A DNA stretch of 7,185 bases from Methylococcaceae bacterium NSM2-1. Its GTDB lineage: Bacteria; Pseudomonadota; Gammaproteobacteria; Methylococcales; Methylomonadaceae. This document shows, one piece after another, positions 6,479-7,185 of this stretch. The stretch spans positions 1-7,185 of the forward strand of contig NQJI01000114.1 in the NCBI GenBank assembly GCA_002256705.1. Direction: 5' to 3'. The translations under genes were made by a program, and so were the position numbers. How positions within the stretch are numbered: the stretch's first letter is position 1; each line of letters starts with the position of its first letter. The notes beneath the pieces are model-generated. The model was not told the DNA's origin and did not search any database. It saw nothing but the letters and a program-made list of their open reading frames with translations.

Positions 6479-6741
6479 GTTCTATTGACCTCAATTCACC
6501 ACCGCCGGGCCACGAATTCAACGTCTCGGTTGAGCGCGTAGAAACCGATGGTGAACGCTACGTTCGCTTGTTTAAGGATGTCGTGCAATTTGTCATGGCA
6601 CTGGTTTTTGTATCGCTGATCGTAAGGCTATGTTTCCATACACTGGATTCGGCCGATTCGTCGCCGGATGCAAAGAGATGTGCGCAGTCAGTGCTTTCCG
6701 CTGCCACGGGCGGACTGATTGGGTATCTGATTAAAAAATAG
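6475..6741 (+). CDS. Small membrane protein coupled to the RHH gene, function unknown
   Basis: 88 residues from a GTG that overlaps the upstream stop by four bases (GTGA, 6475-6478). The soluble N-terminal part (about 1-34, Pro- and Glu-containing) is followed by a likely transmembrane helix (about 36-54, VVQFVMALVFVSLIV) and a hydrophilic loop with SADSSPDAKRC. A second, short hydrophobic segment (about 70-86, SVLSAATGGLIGYLI) ends in Lys-Lys. No enzymatic motif is visible. I have an impression of similar two-helix hypothetical proteins ending GGLxGYL in other proteobacteria, but cannot name a family. It could be a membrane-acting toxin partner or a small accessory membrane protein. The GTG start is supported by the overlap and by the lack of another start codon nearby. 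Confidence 0.7.
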   Translation: MSSIDLNSPPPGHEFNVSVERVETDGERYVRLFKDVVQFVMALVFVSLIVRLCFHTLDSADSSPDAKRCAQSVLSAATGGLIGYLIKK

Positions 6742-6754
6742 CATAGTAACCAGC

Positions 6755-7141
6755 GTGGCTAGAAATATCAGCTCGACCAAATCGGTGCATCGGATAATCA
6801 ATATCACCGGATGGCAACCTCCAAATGCAGTGCAAATGTTCCGGCAGAAGCACAAAGACATAGATGATGAAGGGGATGGGGCGATTTTACTGTTCGGAAC
6901 GCCGCGCGCAATATTTCGACGTTATCCGGTTCGCAAAGTACAACCGCCGCCGGAAAGCCACAACGGTGGAATAATAAGTGCCGCCTGGAGTTTTAGCGCG
7001 ACAGTATTGCAAAGCAGAAATCTACCAAATGTAGGTCGGGAAACAGTTTTATCGTTGTCCAACGTTCCGGCATTCGATGAAGGGACGGCAGTAGGTAAGC
7101 CGATTGTCGTTCCCATTCAACCATCGAAATGTCAGGCATAA
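6755..7141 (+). CDS. Uncharacterised 128-codon ORF, doubtful
   Basis: Open from 6731, with a GTG at 6755 (13 bases after the membrane-protein stop) and a first ATG at 6836. Neither start has a clear Shine-Dalgarno sequence. The translation begins ARNISSTKSVHRI, has an acidic stretch (KDIDDEGDGAI), a basic Pro-rich part (FRRYPVRKVQPPPES) and a small-residue-rich C-terminus. It shows no signal peptide, membrane segment or motif I recognise. Its place directly behind the RHH/membrane pair would suit a third operon member, but it could equally be non-coding sequence or the remnant of a larger gene. The last 44 bases of the window (7142-7185) hold nothing I can support. Confidence 0.3.
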   Translation: MARNISSTKSVHRIINITGWQPPNAVQMFRQKHKDIDDEGDGAILLFGTPRAIFRRYPVRKVQPPPESHNGGIISAAWSFSATVLQSRNLPNVGRETVLSLSNVPAFDEGTAVGKPIVVPIQPSKCQA

Positions 7142-7185
7142 ACAGTATGTCCGACCAGTGCTATTTGAGACGACAAGCCGATTAG

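Noticed and set aside
7147..7185. Short ATG-to-TAG ORF at the end of the window
   Set aside because: Twelve residues with no ribosome binding site; such ORFs arise by chance.

Overview
The window looks like chromosomal DNA from a gammaproteobacterial methylotroph, most likely a methanotroph of the Methylococcales. Two things point that way. The first 2.6 kb has the gene order cysS (reverse) / cyclophilin / lpxH, the order I know from E. coli and other gammaproteobacteria. It is followed by a full-length XoxF-type, lanthanide-dependent methanol dehydrogenase of the kind carried by methanotrophs. Base composition is moderate and fairly even, with AT-rich intergenic stretches. The taxon is an inference; no marker here fixes the genus.

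Layout. 1-1085 (reverse): 5' two-thirds or more of cysS, cut by the window edge. 1086-1264: divergent intergenic region. 1265-1849: cyclophilin peptidyl-prolyl isomerase, with an unexpected signal-peptide-like extension at the ppiB position. 1860-1902: imperfect inverted repeat. 1938-2574: lpxH broken by a deletion of roughly 90 nt that also shifts the frame, with all metal-binding motifs still present on either side. 2575-2953: gene-free stretch with dispersed-repeat-like sequence, hairpins, a likely promoter, a perfect 12-bp palindrome and a strong Shine-Dalgarno site. 2954-4879: xoxF. 4911-4943: strong intrinsic terminator. 5069-6076: periplasmic adaptor protein of the RND-efflux/HlyD type, with no pump gene after it. 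6077-6268: gene-free stretch with a hairpin and a promoter. 6269-6741: two-gene operon of a ribbon-helix-helix protein and a small membrane protein, overlapping by 4 nt. 6755-7141: uncertain ORF. 7142-7185: nothing supportable.

How the genes fit together. cysS, the cyclophilin and lpxH are housekeeping functions (translation, protein folding, lipid A synthesis). XoxF oxidises methanol in the periplasm with PQQ and a lanthanide. It stands alone between its own promoter and terminator, with no xoxG (cytochrome) or xoxJ in view. The adaptor downstream has its own promoter and is therefore probably not co-transcribed with xoxF. The last kilobase (RHH regulator, two-helix membrane protein, unknown ORF) looks like accessory DNA and resembles the layout of a toxin-antitoxin pair, but nothing in the sequence proves that role.

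The points most worth a second look are the broken lpxH, the extra charged helical segment near the XoxF C-terminus, the pump-less adaptor without recognisable lipoyl halves, and the RHH/membrane-protein pair. I saw no tRNA, rRNA, CRISPR array or transposase.
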